33,381 nucleotides of DNA from a virus: IMG/VR virus record IMGVR_UViG_3300031673_011926, positions 1-33,381 of that record; one strand, written 5' to 3'. The notes beneath the pieces were generated by a model. That model was given only the letters and a program-made list of their open reading frames with translations. It ran no database searches and had not been told where the DNA came from. The position numbers and the translations under genes were made by a program. Numbering within the stretch: position 1 is the stretch's first letter; each line of letters starts with the position of its first letter. Below, one piece after another: positions 23,081 through 31,183 of this stretch.

Positions 23081-26000
23081 TCTGACGTCCAAGCGCCTCG
23101 TTGAACTCTGGGACTCCGGCACGCCGGAGGATTGGCGCGCGTTTCTCGGGGATATTGCCCCGGATAGTAGATGGGTCATTCACGGCCGCGCCCTCAAGGG
23201 GCGTTGTCCCGTGGGGACGCATTCGGACAGCACTCCCTCGTTTACGATCGACCTCCAGAGAGGGCACGCGAAGTGCTGGTCGTCTGCCTGTGAGTACTTC
23301 GAACGCAACCCTGTTTACTTCGTAAAGAAGGTTGCCAAGTGTACTTCGGTCGAAGCCGTCACCAAGATGAAGGAGCGCTTCGGACTCAAGAAGTTCACCA
23401 AGAAGCTCATCTCGGAACTGGAGGGATTCGACCTCGTCCAGCGCGCGAAGCAGGCCATCTTTGAGACCTCCCGCAACTTCCTCATCGACGCCTACAACAA
23501 GCCGGAGGACCCTCAGTTCTCCTACGCCCAGGCGGCGGTGAAGTTCTACAAGGACCACAAGAAGATCCATCCGGACACCTGGCATCAGCTGCCCATCGGG
23601 GTGATGCCCATTCTCCAGGTCTTCTTTGATAGGTACTCTAGCACGGACATGGAGCTCTACAAGGCGATCATGGCCTACCTGGGGCAGGCCTACGAGAAGG
23701 GCTGGGCTGGCTGGATGGTGTTCTTCAACACCCGGTCTGCGAGGGAGATAGGCAGGATTCGCCTGCGCAACCCGGACCCCGATGCCAAGGGGGCTGTCGT
23801 TGCTCTGGAGGATGCGTTTGAGCACAACGTCGGGCTGTTCGGGCTCAACGTCTATTCGTCGCTGATGGGACATCCGGTCAGCAAGAACGCCATCGTGGTG
23901 GAGGGCGAGTTCGACCAGCTGGCCATCGCCGCCTCACAGATCCAGACAGGCAAGCTCGATCGCATCGTCGTGTCCAAGGGAGGAAAGACCAACAACGACG
24001 TCGGGGATCTTGTCCATGTCGGTGTCGAGCAAGTCTACTGGATCGGGGACAACGACGCGGCAGGCCGGGATCAAGGCTTGATGCTGGCCAAGAATCTCCC
24101 GGATGCTATCAAGTCCTTCCGGCACTTCCAGTGGGATGCTGGCGACCCACACAAGTTCGATCCTTCGGACGCGGTCAACCTTCGCGGCTTCGAGGACTCC
24201 TACGAAGCCTTTCTCGATAATACGCGCTACCTGTTCACCTATCAGGTAGCGTACCAGCGGGCAGACAAACTCCTGCGCCAAACGTCCGAAGCTGACGTCA
24301 AACGCAGGGAAGAAATTGCCCTGGATCATGCCAAGAACTATCTGGAAGATGAGAGCCAAAAGAAGGCGTTCTTCAAGCTCGTCGAGCAAGCCTACGGTCT
24401 AGGCTACGCAGATCTGCTCCGCGAGTCCATGGTCTCCGATGACACCTTCCAGGGCTTCGCCCGACGCCTGGCGGAGAAGCTCGAGTCCTACTACACCGTG
24501 ATCGGCACCCGGAACGACGGGGGGATGCACGGGAACAGCGTCGAGATCATGCTGTGGAACAAGGAAAAGAGCGACACACGGTATCTCCAGTTGGCGAAGT
24601 CGACGGATTGCATCGCGCAGATGGCGATGGATACAGGGTCGCTCCTGGATTGGGGACAGCGGGAGATCGGCATCCCTCTCATCATGACGCACAGGTTCGC
24701 CAAGGGGGACGATGGTGAGTCGCACCCCATTCCCTTGAGCCTGGAACAGCAGAAGCGCAACATGAAGACCGCCATCATGGAGGCCCTTGAAATCATCGCC
24801 GGCCGCAGCCAGGACATCAGAGGCATCCGGGAACGCACCCAAGGGATCCACTTGTTGGGTTCCGCCGACGGCGTTATCGAGGCCGCAGTCCATAACGGAA
24901 AGGACACTTATCTGATCCGCTACGAGAAGGAAGGGTCAGACCTCTCCCGGCTGGAGAATCCTCTCTATCGCAATAACCTGTTCCTCCCTGACGTCCGCTC
25001 CAAGTGGACCGAATCGATGAACGGGGACGCTATCCTGGAGGACGCATCGGCCGTCGTGCTCCAGGACGTATTCCGAAAACTGAAGGACATTGTCGGCACG
25101 GGCTGGACGTTCATCCACCATGACATCGACACCACCTACTGTGCCCTCCTGGCGATGATCATGCCCTACATGTCACTCTTTCCAGGCACCTTGATGACCT
25201 TCATCTCGGGCGCCTACTCCAGTGGAAAAACGAAGCTGCTGCGCCAGTTCTTCTCTGTCTCGTCTGACAAGCTGTTCGGAGTAGTCGAGCCTGTCTACGC
25301 CACTGAGAACTATACGGTGGCGGGAATCCGGCAGGCAATGAACAACAGTGCCTGGGGACTCGTGCTCGATGAGTTCGAGGACAAGGGGGACGGAGGTTCT
25401 CGTTCGCGTGTGGTCCGTGAGTTGCTGCTCGAGTTCCGCTCGATGATTGCAGACGTGGCACACAGGACACAGGGCTCCGTATCGGGCAAGGTGCGGGAGT
25501 ACTCCCTCAACTTCCCCATTACGATGGCAGCGGCACACCCTCCGCGTGAGCTTGCAGATCTTTCACGTGTTGTGATGCTCGTGATGGACCAGAGCAAGAA
25601 TCGCATTCCACCAGACCAGGCCATCGGACAGAAGTACAGTGAGAAGGACATCAAGGAACTGCGCCAACAGGTCACGTTGGGGCTCCTCCCGCATATTCCA
25701 GAGCTCTACCGGCTCTACTGGAGCACTAAGAAGGAGGTAATGACAACCGAGATCATGCCCCGTGAGACGGACAGCCGTTTCAAGGAGACGGTCATTCCGC
25801 TCATCACGCTGCATAGATTCCTTGGGCACAACTGGAAGAAGTTCGCAAAGGACCTCGCAGAGGCCAAGCGAATCAACGAGAACGAGTATGTCGGAGTACG
25901 CTCCGAGGGCGAGGTCATCCTTGATGCCCTGCTGGATAGTGTCCTGCTGCTCGATGTCTCAACATTCTCCGGGAGTACAACTCTTCGGGGTTTGCTGAAT

Positions 26001-26408
26001 CAGCCCAAGCATCGAACTGCCACCGTGAACAATGCCAACCTGGGGGTCTACTATACTGCGGCAAAGAACTGGCTTGTGGTCCACTGGACACATGCTGAAT
26101 CGGCGATCCTGAAGGGGCACAGATCTATTCTGGAAGGCAATCGGTCGCCAGGGCAGTTGAAGGCTTTGTGCGATGTGAGTGAGTTTTCGGTGCCTGTCAA
26201 GAAGGCGTGGCCGCACATCCAGCACCTCTTTCTGGGACCTGGATATTCGCCCAAAGGTGTAACCGTGTTCGATCTGACCAAGGCTCTTGGGGAGTTCATG
26301 AGCGAAGCGGACCTGGCCAAGGTGACCGAGATCGAAGAGGCGCGCAAGCGTCGTGATGAAGAGAAGACTAATATTCCAACAGCGCCTGAACAAGACGAAG
26401 AAAAGTAG
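23043..26408 (+). CDS. Primase-helicase: zinc finger, TOPRIM and P-loop helicase domains (1121 aa)
   Basis: N-terminal CHC2-like zinc finger (C55, H60 in CPVGTHSDSTPSF, C78, C83). TOPRIM core with VVEGEFDQLA (E287) and IGDNDAAG (D336, D338). A long middle region (about 380-700) not recognised, then an ATPase: Walker A SGAYSSGKT (722-730) and Walker B WGLVLDEFED (D776, E777), followed by a helical C-terminus. This is a replicative primase fused to an ATPase motor; the family of the motor (SF3-like or AAA+) is uncertain. I take ATG 23043, overlapping the nuclease gene by 38 bp; an in-frame upstream start at 22881 would overlap much more. It would prime and unwind DNA for the polymerase encoded next. 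Confidence 0.88.
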   Translation: MARQQNQQRSTFDLTSKRLVELWDSGTPEDWRAFLGDIAPDSRWVIHGRALKGRCPVGTHSDSTPSFTIDLQRGHAKCWSSACEYFERNPVYFVKKVAKCTSVEAVTKMKERFGLKKFTKKLISELEGFDLVQRAKQAIFETSRNFLIDAYNKPEDPQFSYAQAAVKFYKDHKKIHPDTWHQLPIGVMPILQVFFDRYSSTDMELYKAIMAYLGQAYEKGWAGWMVFFNTRSAREIGRIRLRNPDPDAKGAVVALEDAFEHNVGLFGLNVYSSLMGHPVSKNAIVVEGEFDQLAIAASQIQTGKLDRIVVSKGGKTNNDVGDLVHVGVEQVYWIGDNDAAGRDQGLMLAKNLPDAIKSFRHFQWDAGDPHKFDPSDAVNLRGFEDSYEAFLDNTRYLFTYQVAYQRADKLLRQTSEADVKRREEIALDHAKNYLEDESQKKAFFKLVEQAYGLGYADLLRESMVSDDTFQGFARRLAEKLESYYTVIGTRNDGGMHGNSVEIMLWNKEKSDTRYLQLAKSTDCIAQMAMDTGSLLDWGQREIGIPLIMTHRFAKGDDGESHPIPLSLEQQKRNMKTAIMEALEIIAGRSQDIRGIRERTQGIHLLGSADGVIEAAVHNGKDTYLIRYEKEGSDLSRLENPLYRNNLFLPDVRSKWTESMNGDAILEDASAVVLQDVFRKLKDIVGTGWTFIHHDIDTTYCALLAMIMPYMSLFPGTLMTFISGAYSSGKTKLLRQFFSVSSDKLFGVVEPVYATENYTVAGIRQAMNNSAWGLVLDEFEDKGDGGSRSRVVRELLLEFRSMIADVAHRTQGSVSGKVREYSLNFPITMAAAHPPRELADLSRVVMLVMDQSKNRIPPDQAIGQKYSEKDIKELRQQVTLGLLPHIPELYRLYWSTKKEVMTTEIMPRETDSRFKETVIPLITLHRFLGHNWKKFAKDLAEAKRINENEYVGVRSEGEVILDALLDSVLLLDVSTFSGSTTLRGLLNQPKHRTATVNNANLGVYYTAAKNWLVVHWTHAESAILKGHRSILEGNRSPGQLKALCDVSEFSVPVKKAWPHIQHLFLGPGYSPKGVTVFDLTKALGEFMSEADLAKVTEIEEARKRRDEEKTNIPTAPEQDEEK

Positions 26409-26458
26409 GGGTTGGCTGATGCCCTACATGTTCAATATCGGCCGCGGAGAGGTGATAG

Positions 26459-29206
26459 ATGTTCCCCAAGAACGAGACATGTGGAGGCTGCACTCTTGAA
26501 TATGCTCCGTCCTTGAGCGGACGGAACTTCCCGGAGTACACGAGGCCCCCTTCTGAAGGGGTTCCCCTCCTCGTGCTTTTCTCCGGACCAGATACTGCCT
26601 CAATCGGAAAGGACTATCCGTTCTATTCGAGCGCGGAGCATCTGGTTGAAACATTGCTGAAGGATGCACGCGACCACAAAGAAGAAATACACGGATTGTC
26701 CTGGAGGATGGAATACGCCATTCCCTGTGGATTTGTAGGACGCCTCCCAAAGGGAACAGACACCCAGTGCAAAGCACATCTCTTGAGGAGAATTGAGAGA
26801 TGGCAGCCCAAGACGATACTGGCGCTCGGCATGACTGCCACCAAGATGTTGGGCATCAAGGTTCAACGGTTTGCTGATGTTCGTGGAAAGCCCGTAGAGG
26901 TTGAAATGGGGGGCCACCACATCCTGGTGGTCCCTACTTTCGAGCCCTACCAGGTCCATTCTAATCCAGGACTCTTCAGGGTGTTCCGCCAGGACATCCA
27001 CACGCTAGGGAAGTTCGCAGGAAAAGCGGGGCGCGGGCAAAAGATTGACCTCCCTTCCATTGAAAAACTGACCAAGGACTACCCGGTTCCCAAGACGCTC
27101 AAGGAGGTCGAGGAGGTCTGTGACGCAATCATCGCTTACACCGGGAAGGAATCTCAGCCTTCGGAGGCGTGGCCAATCGTCTTCGATATTGAGACCAATT
27201 CCCTGGAGACGTGGAGTGAACCTTTCAAGGTGATTGCGATTGCCTTTGGGTGGGATTACGGCAAAGCCACGACCATCATGCTGGACCACAAGAAGACGCC
27301 TTACAACAAGCAGCGCGCGTGGAAACATGTGCGTCGAGTGTTGGAGTGCGCCAAGCCCAAGATGGGACACAACATCCCCTTCGACCTTGCTGGGCTCGAG
27401 CTCGCCGTTGGTTGCTCTGTGCGAAATATCGCGTGGGACACGATGATGGGAGAGCATCTGCTGGACGAGGATAAGAAGGGGCATTACGGACTCAAGACGC
27501 TCACTCCGACCTATTGTCCTCGGTACTCCGGTTACGAGGACAAGCTGTGGGACCAACTCATCGAAGCCGCGTTGGCCAAGAATGAGGCGCGCAAGGCACA
27601 GATCGAAGACGAGATCGAATCTCTCTCCCAAATGCGTGGAGTTCGCCTCTCCGCGGAGACCATGGAAGAAGGAAAGACCAAGGGGAAAAAGAAGACCAAG
27701 AAGAAAGCAACCACAGATGCTGCCAAGAAGCGCCAACTCCGGAAAGAGATGAAGGCAGGGACGGTGACTTTCGAGGACGTCGACGTTGACCTTCTTTGCC
27801 GTTACGCAGGTCTGGACGCGGACATCACCTGGCAGATCTTTGTAAAGCAGAACACCTTGATGCACCAGGAGTCTCCGCGCCTCTATCCCATCATGCGGGC
27901 GCACTACCTCCCTGGTACACGGGCCATCGCAGATATCCAACACCACGGGGTCAAGGTCGACCTGGATTACATGTCACAGATGGAACGCGACATGGACTCC
28001 GAACTCGACGGCCTCCTGCACTCGATGTTTGCCTTGGCGGGAAGGGCATTCAATCCGAACGCCAAGAATGATCTCCAGGCGGTTGTGCTGACTAACCTGG
28101 CATTGCCACCACTGGGCTACACGGAGACCGGGCAGCTCAAGATCGACAAGGAGATCATCAAACGCTACGTCGGAGAACTCCCCGTGGGTTCGACGGGGCA
28201 TCAGTTCATGAAGTCTCTCGAACGCTACAAATCCATCCACAAGGGGCGCACAGGGTTCCTGAAATCCATTCGCGCCCTGGTTGATGTGAACGGGTTCCTC
28301 CATGGGTCTTACCATCTCAACGGGACAGAGACAGGGAGGCTGTCTTCTTCCCACCCCAACATGCAGAACTGGGCGAAGTACATCGGACGCGTCTACGACG
28401 GCAAGAACATTGTCCAACCTGGATACAACCTGAAGAAACTCCTGATTCCATCGAGACCCTCGCGCGTGTTCTTCAACATGGACTACTCCGGTGCCGAGAT
28501 CCGGGTATTCTGTGCTTACACCCACGATGCTGACCTGATCTCTGCAATCCAAGCAGGGCAGGACACCCATTCGTACATCACAAGCCTTGTTGCCAAGGTC
28601 GCCTACACCGACATCGAAACAGGACACGGAAGGCCCATCGAACTGGCCAAGCTGCGTGAAAAGGTGAAGCGTGTCGTCTTTGGAACTCTCTACGGGGGCT
28701 CCGTGCACACAATGGCAGCCATCCTCAAGATCCCGGTAGAAGAAGCACAGGAGATCGTTGATGCGATCTTCGGTGTTCTTCCGTCGCTGCCTGAATACAT
28801 CGCCATGACCGAAGGCGAGGTCATCAGGCAGGGTTGGGTGGAAACACTGTTCGGCCGCAGACGGCACTTCCGTCTGGCCCAGCAAGACCGGAACCACATG
28901 AACAAGTGCTTCCGGGAGGCTTCCAACTTCAAGATCCAGAGCACGTCCAGCGACATTACCTTCGGCCAGCTTCTCGAGATTCATCGCGAGTTACCGAAGA
29001 TCGGGGGGAGGGTCCTGGGCACTGTGCATGACTCAGTCTTTGGTGAGATCGAGGCAGAGTCTGTTTCGCAGTTGCACGAGTTCTTCACTCACTGGGCGAA
29101 GAGGCGTGTAGCGGATCGTTACCCGTGGATGCCAGTTCCGTTCGACTACGAATTGGAAGTGGGCCCCAGTTACGGAGAACTCGAAGAAATGAAGGCGGCA
29201 GCATGA
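26459..29206 (+). CDS. Family A DNA polymerase with N-terminal UDG-like domain (915 aa)
   Basis: N-terminal region (1-180) resembles Fe-S uracil-DNA glycosylases of family 4: C8 and C11 (CGGC), C90 and C104, and a VVPTFEPYQVHSNP segment. The usual catalytic HPS reads EPY and the GEAPG motif reads FSGPD, so activity is doubtful. Exonuclease domain: FDIETNS (D243, E245), GHNIPFD (N305, D309), YAGLD (Y449, D453), so proofreading looks intact; a Lys-rich insertion (about 405-430) sits inside it. Polymerase: TGRLSSSHPNMQN, DYSGAEIR (D675), R733-K737-F741-Y745 of the O-helix, VHDS (D858, usually VHDE). Bacillus phage SPO1 polymerase is a known UDG-like/PolA fusion. GAGAGG precedes ATG 26459. Confidence 0.95.
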   Translation: MFPKNETCGGCTLEYAPSLSGRNFPEYTRPPSEGVPLLVLFSGPDTASIGKDYPFYSSAEHLVETLLKDARDHKEEIHGLSWRMEYAIPCGFVGRLPKGTDTQCKAHLLRRIERWQPKTILALGMTATKMLGIKVQRFADVRGKPVEVEMGGHHILVVPTFEPYQVHSNPGLFRVFRQDIHTLGKFAGKAGRGQKIDLPSIEKLTKDYPVPKTLKEVEEVCDAIIAYTGKESQPSEAWPIVFDIETNSLETWSEPFKVIAIAFGWDYGKATTIMLDHKKTPYNKQRAWKHVRRVLECAKPKMGHNIPFDLAGLELAVGCSVRNIAWDTMMGEHLLDEDKKGHYGLKTLTPTYCPRYSGYEDKLWDQLIEAALAKNEARKAQIEDEIESLSQMRGVRLSAETMEEGKTKGKKKTKKKATTDAAKKRQLRKEMKAGTVTFEDVDVDLLCRYAGLDADITWQIFVKQNTLMHQESPRLYPIMRAHYLPGTRAIADIQHHGVKVDLDYMSQMERDMDSELDGLLHSMFALAGRAFNPNAKNDLQAVVLTNLALPPLGYTETGQLKIDKEIIKRYVGELPVGSTGHQFMKSLERYKSIHKGRTGFLKSIRALVDVNGFLHGSYHLNGTETGRLSSSHPNMQNWAKYIGRVYDGKNIVQPGYNLKKLLIPSRPSRVFFNMDYSGAEIRVFCAYTHDADLISAIQAGQDTHSYITSLVAKVAYTDIETGHGRPIELAKLREKVKRVVFGTLYGGSVHTMAAILKIPVEEAQEIVDAIFGVLPSLPEYIAMTEGEVIRQGWVETLFGRRRHFRLAQQDRNHMNKCFREASNFKIQSTSSDITFGQLLEIHRELPKIGGRVLGTVHDSVFGEIEAESVSQLHEFFTHWAKRRVADRYPWMPVPFDYELEVGPSYGELEEMKAAA

Positions 29207-29625
29207 TAATAAGCGATCTGGAAATCAAGGATGTCAGTGAACTCCTGAATGAAGGACACCGTTTCAAACTTCTGGACCAGTACATCCACGCTTTGGAGCA
29301 GGGGGAAATTCCTTTTCCAGCCACGATGTTCCGGGTGGTGGAGGTCGGAAATATCTATGGGATTAAGGTAAAAGATGATGTTTCCCGGTTGTGTCTTGAA
29401 TGGCCTATCCGGGTAACGCTTGAGCCTGATCCTGCAACTCCGGGAAGAGTGATTGCCCACTACTCTTTAGTGGAGTTAGCCGTGAACTGGTTGGAAGTAC
29501 AACAGCACCATGTGATCTATCAGACAGTCGGCCCAAGAATTCTGCGACCGCTCTACTTGCGGTATTTGCAGGGTTTCCGGGTCTCTCAATTGGGGGCATC
29601 TGCCAATGCCCAGAAACAGAGTTGA
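29203..29625 (+). CDS. Hypothetical protein (140 aa)
   Basis: MIISDLEIKDVSELLNEGHR begins a small alpha/beta-looking protein (FRVVEVGNIYGIKVK, CLEWPIRVTLEP, GRVIAHYSLVELAVNWLEV). ATG 29203 overlaps the polymerase stop as ATGA, so the two are coupled; a longer frame from 29125 would lie inside the polymerase gene. It overlaps the following Hfq-like start by 20 bp. No family recognised. Codons are less GC-biased than in the replication genes. Confidence 0.7.
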   Translation: MIISDLEIKDVSELLNEGHRFKLLDQYIHALEQGEIPFPATMFRVVEVGNIYGIKVKDDVSRLCLEWPIRVTLEPDPATPGRVIAHYSLVELAVNWLEVQQHHVIYQTVGPRILRPLYLRYLQGFRVSQLGASANAQKQS

Positions 29626-29797
29626 TCAGAAGAAGCTGGCGGAATGGCAGAACTCGGGGACCAAGGTCGAGGTTCGGAGGATCAGTCCTCACCCCGCAGT
29701 ACTCACAGGGAAGGTCGATGAATTCGATCACTACAGTATCGTGCTCAATGGAACAGTGATCTACATCCGAGACATCAGCACCATCAACCCGACTTGA
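29606..29797 (+). CDS. Hfq/Sm-like RNA-binding protein (63 aa)
   Basis: A helix (QKKLAEWQNSG) is followed by strands typical of the Sm fold: TKVEVRRIS, AVLTGKVDEFDHYSIVLNGT, VIYIRDISTINP. The core aligns with bacterial Hfq (LQGQIESFDQFVILL...VSQMVYKHAISTVVP): G-x-(V/I)-x-x-FD is Sm1 and Y-x-x-x-IST-x-x-P is Sm2. The Hfq Tyr-Lys-His of Sm2 reads Tyr-Ile-Arg, so the proximal RNA pocket may differ. Such proteins form rings and bind A- or U-rich RNA. The gene overlaps the preceding one by 20 bp and its stop lies at the first base of the hairpin region 29797-31206. Classification rests on pattern only. Confidence 0.65.
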   Translation: MPRNRVDQKKLAEWQNSGTKVEVRRISPHPAVLTGKVDEFDHYSIVLNGTVIYIRDISTINPT

Positions 29798-29908
29798 AGC
29801 TCTTTGTCGCGGCCTGCGAGTACGCGCTACGCGTGCGTTGATTGTGGGGATTTGCAATACCTTGGTCTCGAGGCCGGAGACCGGGACGAGTTCCCTTAGA
29901 AAGAGCTT
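29797..29908 (+). other. Closed RNA domain: 9-bp terminal helix with internal hairpins
   Basis: AAGCTCTTT (29797-29805) is fully complementary to AAAGAGCTT (29900-29908). Inside lie the YUA hairpin 29820-29836, a GGTCTC/GAGACC stem (29864-29869 with 29877-29882) and a small GGGA/TCCC stem. The helix starts on the last base of the Hfq-like stop codon. Confidence 0.6.
29820..29836 (+). repeat. YUA-triloop hairpin 1
   Basis: GTACGCG-CTA-CGCGTGC, with one U-G pair. Same size and layout as hairpins at 29974-29990, 30217-30233 and 30461-30477. Confidence 0.7.
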
Positions 29909-29927
29909 GATCGATAGAAATACGGAT

Positions 29928-30176
29928 ATAACCTTTTTGCGCTTGCAAGCATTTGCAGCATGCGAAGCAAGCAGACCGCGTTACGTGGTCGTGGCCGCTT
30001 GACCGTCGCCGCCTCCAATCTCCACGAGAGCACCATGCCAGTCGACACCAGACTCGGCGGCTCCGGTCCGGGGGCCCCTCCCGCGGAAGGCGCCCATCGC
30101 CTCGAGGTGAAAGTGATTCGACGATCGGTTTTAGTGTGCCTGATGTCCGGCCCCCTTTCCCTCAGAAAAAGGTTAT
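29928..30176 (+). other. Long-range 11-bp helix in the structured region
   Basis: ATAACCTTTTT (29928-29938) is perfectly complementary to AAAAAGGTTAT (30166-30176), enclosing about 227 bases that themselves contain a GCTTGC/GCAAGC stem (29941-29972), the second YUA hairpin and a GCCGCC/GGCGGC stem (30008-30013 with 30056-30061). Confidence 0.55.
29974..29990 (+). repeat. YUA-triloop hairpin 2
   Basis: GACCGCG-TTA-CGTGGTC with one G-U pair. It follows, after one base, the GCTTGC/GCAAGC stem at 29941-29972. Confidence 0.7.
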
Positions 30177-30200
30177 CCCTTCAGTTACTTTCGCCTTCTG

Positions 30201-30233
30201 TACCACTCTCGTGGTAGCACGCGCTACGCGTGC
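30201..30233 (+). repeat. Abutting hairpin pair A with YUA-triloop hairpin 3
   Basis: TACCAC-TCTC-GTGGTA (30201-30216) is directly followed by GCACGCG-CTA-CGCGTGC (30217-30233), giving two perfectly paired stems with no base between them, able to stack end to end. Confidence 0.75.
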
Positions 30234-30330
30234 GCAGACCTCGTGTGCCTTCCAGACAGCTGACGGTTTTCGACGCCCCTGCTAATCTTCACTTCGTTGC
30301 AGATCGCGCAGGATCGTCCAAAACCGCCAT

Positions 30331-30349
30331 CACGGCAGACACTGCCGTG
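30331..30349 (+). repeat. 8-bp perfect hairpin
   Basis: CACGGCAG-ACA-CTGCCGTG, followed about 10 bases later by a purine linker (GAGAGAAGACGA). Confidence 0.7.
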
Positions 30350-30443
30350 ACATGCTCGCCGAGAGAAGACGAGAGGACGCCATCACGATTCGTTTCCTTC
30401 GTCACGACTCGTTTTCAGCCGCCAAGAAAAGTTTGCCCTTTTG

Positions 30444-30477
30444 CACCTTAACTGAAGGTGGTCCGCGCTACGCGGAC
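30444..30477 (+). repeat. Abutting hairpin pair B with YUA-triloop hairpin 4
   Basis: CACCTT-AACTG-AAGGTG (30444-30460) is directly followed by GTCCGCG-CTA-CGCGGAC (30461-30477), the same architecture as 30201-30233 but with different stem sequence, 244 bases further on. The base changes keep pairing, which is what conservation of structure would look like. Confidence 0.75.
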
Positions 30478-30700
30478 GTGGTCACTTCAAAGTGCGCAGC
30501 GTCTCCCAGCTCATTCCGGGCTACGCCCTACTTGAGCTCCGAGACGAGGCCCTCCAGAAAAGGGATACAGGCTCCCGGATCAGCTTCCACCCGAGTGGAG
30601 TACCCTCCGGGGATACTCCCCTCCAGGTACACCACGCGGTGGCAGCCGATCCGTTATCGCCAAGAAAGGGGACAGACTCCTTACCGGGCGGAGCCAGCTT

Positions 30701-30729
30701 CCCTTCTTCCTTGTTCCAAGGAAGAAGGG
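30701..30729 (+). repeat. 13-bp perfect hairpin
   Basis: CCCTTCTTCCTTG (30701-30713), loop TTC, CAAGGAAGAAGGG (30717-30729). No T-run follows on either strand, so it is not an intrinsic terminator. Confidence 0.8.
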
Positions 30730-30775
30730 CCTCGGCCTCGCCTGGACAGACGCGAAGAAAAGGGCCTCGCCACGT

Positions 30776-30798
30776 GGAACCAAGAAGTGCTTGGTTCC
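30776..30798 (+). repeat. 9-bp perfect hairpin
   Basis: GGAACCAAG (30776-30784), loop AAGTG, CTTGGTTCC (30790-30798). Confidence 0.75.
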
Positions 30799-30826
30799 CC
30801 CGTAGAACAGGGCCGACAAACCTTCC

Positions 30827-30876
30827 GGACCTCGGACCACCCGGCCCGGCTCCGCCCGGGGCATGGTCCGAGGTCC
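30827..30876 (+). repeat. 13-bp perfect inverted repeat with GC-rich inner stem
   Basis: GGACCTCGGACCA (30827-30839) pairs with TGGTCCGAGGTCC (30864-30876); the 24-base middle is rich in CCCGG/CCGGG and can form an inner stem. A purine linker follows at 30892. Confidence 0.8.
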
Positions 30877-30974
30877 TCCCTCCCACCCGCCAAGAAAAGG
30901 GCACAACCGGGGCCTCTCGCGACGCCCTGGGGCGACGCGGTAGACCCCCGTTCAGAGAAGGCGACAGGACGGCC

Positions 30975-31020
30975 CTCGAAACGGGGACGCGTTCATGAAT
31001 GAACGACACCCCGGTTCGAG
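30975..31020 (+). repeat. Long two-tier hairpin
   Basis: CTCGAAACGGGG (30975-30986) pairs 11 of 12 with CCCCGGTTCGAG (31009-31020); inside it CGTTCAT-GA-ATGAACG (30990-31005) forms a second stem. A purine linker follows at 31032. Confidence 0.75.
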
Positions 31021-31058
31021 AGCAACTCGAAGAGAAGGCGACAGATCCGCAACCCGTG

Positions 31059-31100
31059 CATCCCTACACTGAGCCGCAAGCGGCTGCCAGTACAGGGATG
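31059..31100 (+). repeat. Long hairpin with bulges
   Basis: CATCCCT/AGGGATG outer stem, ACTG/CAGT middle and AGCCGC/GCGGCT inner stem around an AA turn. A purine linker follows at 31116. Confidence 0.75.
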
Positions 31101-31138
31101 AACGTGTCGCGCGCGAAGAGAAGGCACCAAGATCCCAG

Positions 31139-31183
31139 CGGAGCTGGGTCCACCTTCCCTGAAGGGCGGTCCACCCAGCTCCG
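31139..31183 (+). repeat. 11-bp hairpin with inner stem
   Basis: CGGAGCTGGGT (31139-31149) pairs with ACCCAGCTCCG (31173-31183); CCTTC/GAAGG forms an inner stem. The last purine linker (AGGAGAAGG) follows at 31194, five bases before the terminase stop codon complement. Confidence 0.75.

Noticed and set aside
26419-26499. 26-codon frame starting MPYMFNIGRGEV before the polymerase
   Set aside because: Too short, no ribosome site and runs into the polymerase gene in another frame; a leader peptide is possible but unsupported.
29904-29932. TATAAC at 29927-29932 as a promoter for the structured RNA
   Set aside because: The -10 is good, but the best -35 (TTGATC) is only 14 bases away and overlaps the closing helix; kept only as a possibility.
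30137-30172. CTGATG ... GAAA-like elements suggesting a hammerhead ribozyme
   Set aside because: The core reads CTGATGT rather than CTGATGA and the helices do not close in the required order.
30352-31002. Frames of 108-216 codons on both strands in the hairpin region
   Set aside because: Translations are Pro/Arg/Ser/Gly-rich without recognisable motifs, several overlap each other in all frames, and the DNA is explained better by inverted repeats and recurring linkers. A short real gene here cannot be fully excluded.
31013-31020. GGTTCGAG resembling a tRNA T-loop
   Set aside because: No matching T-stem, anticodon arm or acceptor stem; the bases are instead the 3' arm of a strong hairpin (30975-31020).
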